DNA of 6,727 nt. It comes from DASQEH01 sp035633755. GTDB lineage: Bacteria > Actinomycetota > Actinomycetes > Propionibacteriales > Nocardioidaceae. The stretch lies in contig DASQEH010000044.1 of NCBI GenBank assembly GCA_035633755.1, forward strand, positions 1 to 6,727. The letters are read 5' to 3'. The notes under the pieces were generated by a model. It ran no database searches, was not told where the DNA came from, and saw only the letters and a program-made list of their open reading frames with translations. The first letter of the stretch is position 1, and the number at the start of each line of letters is the position of its first letter. Of the stretch, positions 5,877-6,727 are shown one piece after another. Position numbers and translations under genes: made by a program.

Positions 5877-5882
5877 ATTACA
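5877..5882 (-). promoter_or_regulatory. Candidate -10 box upstream of rnpB
   Basis: The segment 5870-5925 is clearly more AT-rich than its surroundings. On the minus strand it contains TGTAAT (5882 to 5877), one mismatch from TATAAT, which would start transcription about 40 nt before the mature RNA 5' end. TTGACT immediately precedes it but is too close to serve as its -35, and its own downstream -10 is poor. The general location is more secure than the exact box. Confidence 0.3.
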
Positions 5883-5988
5883 AGTCAAAAGGCTATGCAA
5901 ACCAGGAGTAATTGCTAGCCTACAAGGAGTGACACTGAACCCCAGCCAGCCCTGGGGGTGAGGGTGCTGTCCACACATACCGATCAGC

Positions 5989-5993
5989 AGGAG
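5989..5993 (+). promoter_or_regulatory. Shine-Dalgarno site fixing the GTG start of the hydrolase gene
   Basis: AGGAG lies 6 nt before GTG at 6000-6002. The resulting N-terminus has the usual short lead-in to the first strand of this family, so both spacing and homology pattern support the start. Confidence 0.75.
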
Positions 5994-5999
5994 TTTCAC

Positions 6000-6727
6000 G
6001 TGACTGTCGCAACCGAACGAGTCGACGTCCGGCGGCGAAACCACGTCAACGTGTCCGGGATCCCGACGGGACGACCCGTCGTCTTCGCGCACGGATTCGG
6101 GTGCAGTCAGCAGATGTGGCGCCACGTCGCGCCTGGTTTGGAGGACTCGCACCGCGTCGTCCTGTTCGACCACGTCGGCTCGGGTGACTCGGACCTGAAC
6201 GCCTACAGCCGGAGCAAGTACGACTCGCTCCATGGATACGCCGACGACGTGCTGGAGCTCATGGATGACCTCGACCTTCGCGACGCGGTGTACGTGGGCC
6301 ACTCGGTCAGCAGCATGATCGGAGTCCTCGCAGCCACTCGCGATCCGTCTCGCTTCGGTGCGCTGGTGCTGGTGGGACCGTCACCGCGGTACCTCAATGA
6401 CGTCGACTACGTCGGTGGTTTCGAACAGTCCGACATCGACTCGCTGCTCGACACGCTGGATGCCAACTATCTGGGATGGTCGTCGGCCATGGCGCCGGTC
6501 ATCATGGGCAACACCGACCGCCCCGAGCTCGGCGAGGAGCTGGCGACCAGCTTCTGTCGCAGTGATCCGACAATCGCACGGCACTTCGCACGGGTGACGT
6601 TCCTGTCGGACAACAGGAGAGACCTGTCGCGCGTTCAGCTCCCCACGCTGATCCTGCAGTGCACCGACGACGTCATCGCCCCGCTCGCCGTCGGTGAGTA
6701 CGTCCATGAGCACATCAGTAACAGCGA
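6000..6727 (+). CDS. RsbQ/KAI2-type alpha/beta hydrolase (partial, runs off window end)
   Basis: 242 residues are visible of a protein whose family is usually about 270 long. The fold is shown in order by VVFAHGFGCSQQMW (27-40; oxyanion loop HGFG), VVLFDHVGSGDSD (53-65), the nucleophile elbow VGHSVS (99-104; Ser102), and LILQCTDDVIAPL (217-229), where Asp224 is the likely acid. The catalytic His would fall after the window end. FGCSQQMW, DHVGSGDSD, YADDVLELMDDLDL and GHSVSSMIG are the pattern of RsbQ from Bacillus and of plant KAI2/D14 receptors. RsbQ works with the PAS-phosphatase RsbP to signal energy stress to sigma-B, probably by handling a small hydrophobic ligand. Whether a phosphatase or kinase partner follows here lies beyond the window. 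No signal peptide is present, so it is cytoplasmic. It is divergent from rnpB. Confidence 0.88.
   Translation, partial: MTVATERVDVRRRNHVNVSGIPTGRPVVFAHGFGCSQQMWRHVAPGLEDSHRVVLFDHVGSGDSDLNAYSRSKYDSLHGYADDVLELMDDLDLRDAVYVGHSVSSMIGVLAATRDPSRFGALVLVGPSPRYLNDVDYVGGFEQSDIDSLLDTLDANYLGWSSAMAPVIMGNTDRPELGEELATSFCRSDPTIARHFARVTFLSDNRRDLSRVQLPTLILQCTDDVIAPLAVGEYVHEHISNS

Noticed and set aside
5335..5918. Plus-strand open frames of 147 and 151 residues
   Set aside because: They cover the RNase P RNA gene and read Ser/Arg/Pro-rich nonsense. The conserved RNA blocks explain the sequence.
5940..5957. CCCCAG / CTGGGG inverted repeat upstream of the hydrolase gene
   Set aside because: It has only 6 bp with a 6-nt loop, no T-run, and lies about 40 nt before the ribosome binding site. 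This is too weak to call a terminator or riboswitch.
5929..5961. 10-codon GTG frame (MTLNPSQPWG) upstream of the hydrolase gene
   Set aside because: The AGGAG-like sequence runs straight into the GTG with no usable spacing, and the frame ends about 39 nt before the hydrolase start, so there is no coupling.
1..6727. tRNA genes, CRISPR arrays, insertion sequences, attachment sites
   Set aside because: Reading both strands gave no tRNA cloverleaf, no regularly spaced repeats, no transposase or integrase motifs, and no long direct repeats.

Overview
The window is high-GC DNA with strongly GC-biased codons, GTG and TTG starts, and an actinobacterial-type RNase P RNA gene. It reads as chromosome of an Actinomycetota species. 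A Nocardioides-like relative is possible, but that is an inference I cannot test here. No tRNA, rRNA, CRISPR array or mobile element was seen.

Layout. Positions 1-211 may hold the 3' end of an unrecognised plus-strand gene. Positions 336-2030 (minus) encode a major facilitator transporter with a C-terminal cyclic-nucleotide-binding domain. A divergent intergenic region (2031-2176) contains an inverted repeat. It is followed on the plus strand by a chain of overlapping reading frames: a 13-codon leader ORF (2177-2218) with a very good ribosome binding site, a GAF-domain protein (2215-2958) and a signal-less subtilisin-like serine peptidase (2955-3779). Each overlaps the next by 4 nt (ATGA, then GTGA). 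Convergent to them is a Crp/Fnr-type regulator (3858-4532, minus). Divergent from that is a LysE/RhtB-type exporter (4703-5338, plus) whose start looks leaderless. The RNase P RNA gene (rnpB) lies on the minus strand at 5381-5830, bounded by a perfect 13-bp P1 helix. The window ends inside an alpha/beta hydrolase of the RsbQ/KAI2 type (6000 to the end, plus).

How the genes may work together. The GAF protein and the peptidase are almost certainly co-translated. The simplest reading is a cytoplasmic small-molecule or redox sensor controlling an intracellular protease. The flanking genes carry two more small-ligand sensor domains, one fused to a transporter and one fused to a DNA-binding helix-turn-helix. 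RsbQ-type hydrolases are known upstream inputs of stress-sigma pathways. The region therefore groups several sensory genes, but only the GAF-peptidase pair is tied together by direct sequence evidence. That pair, with its leader ORF, is the best candidate here for an undescribed system.
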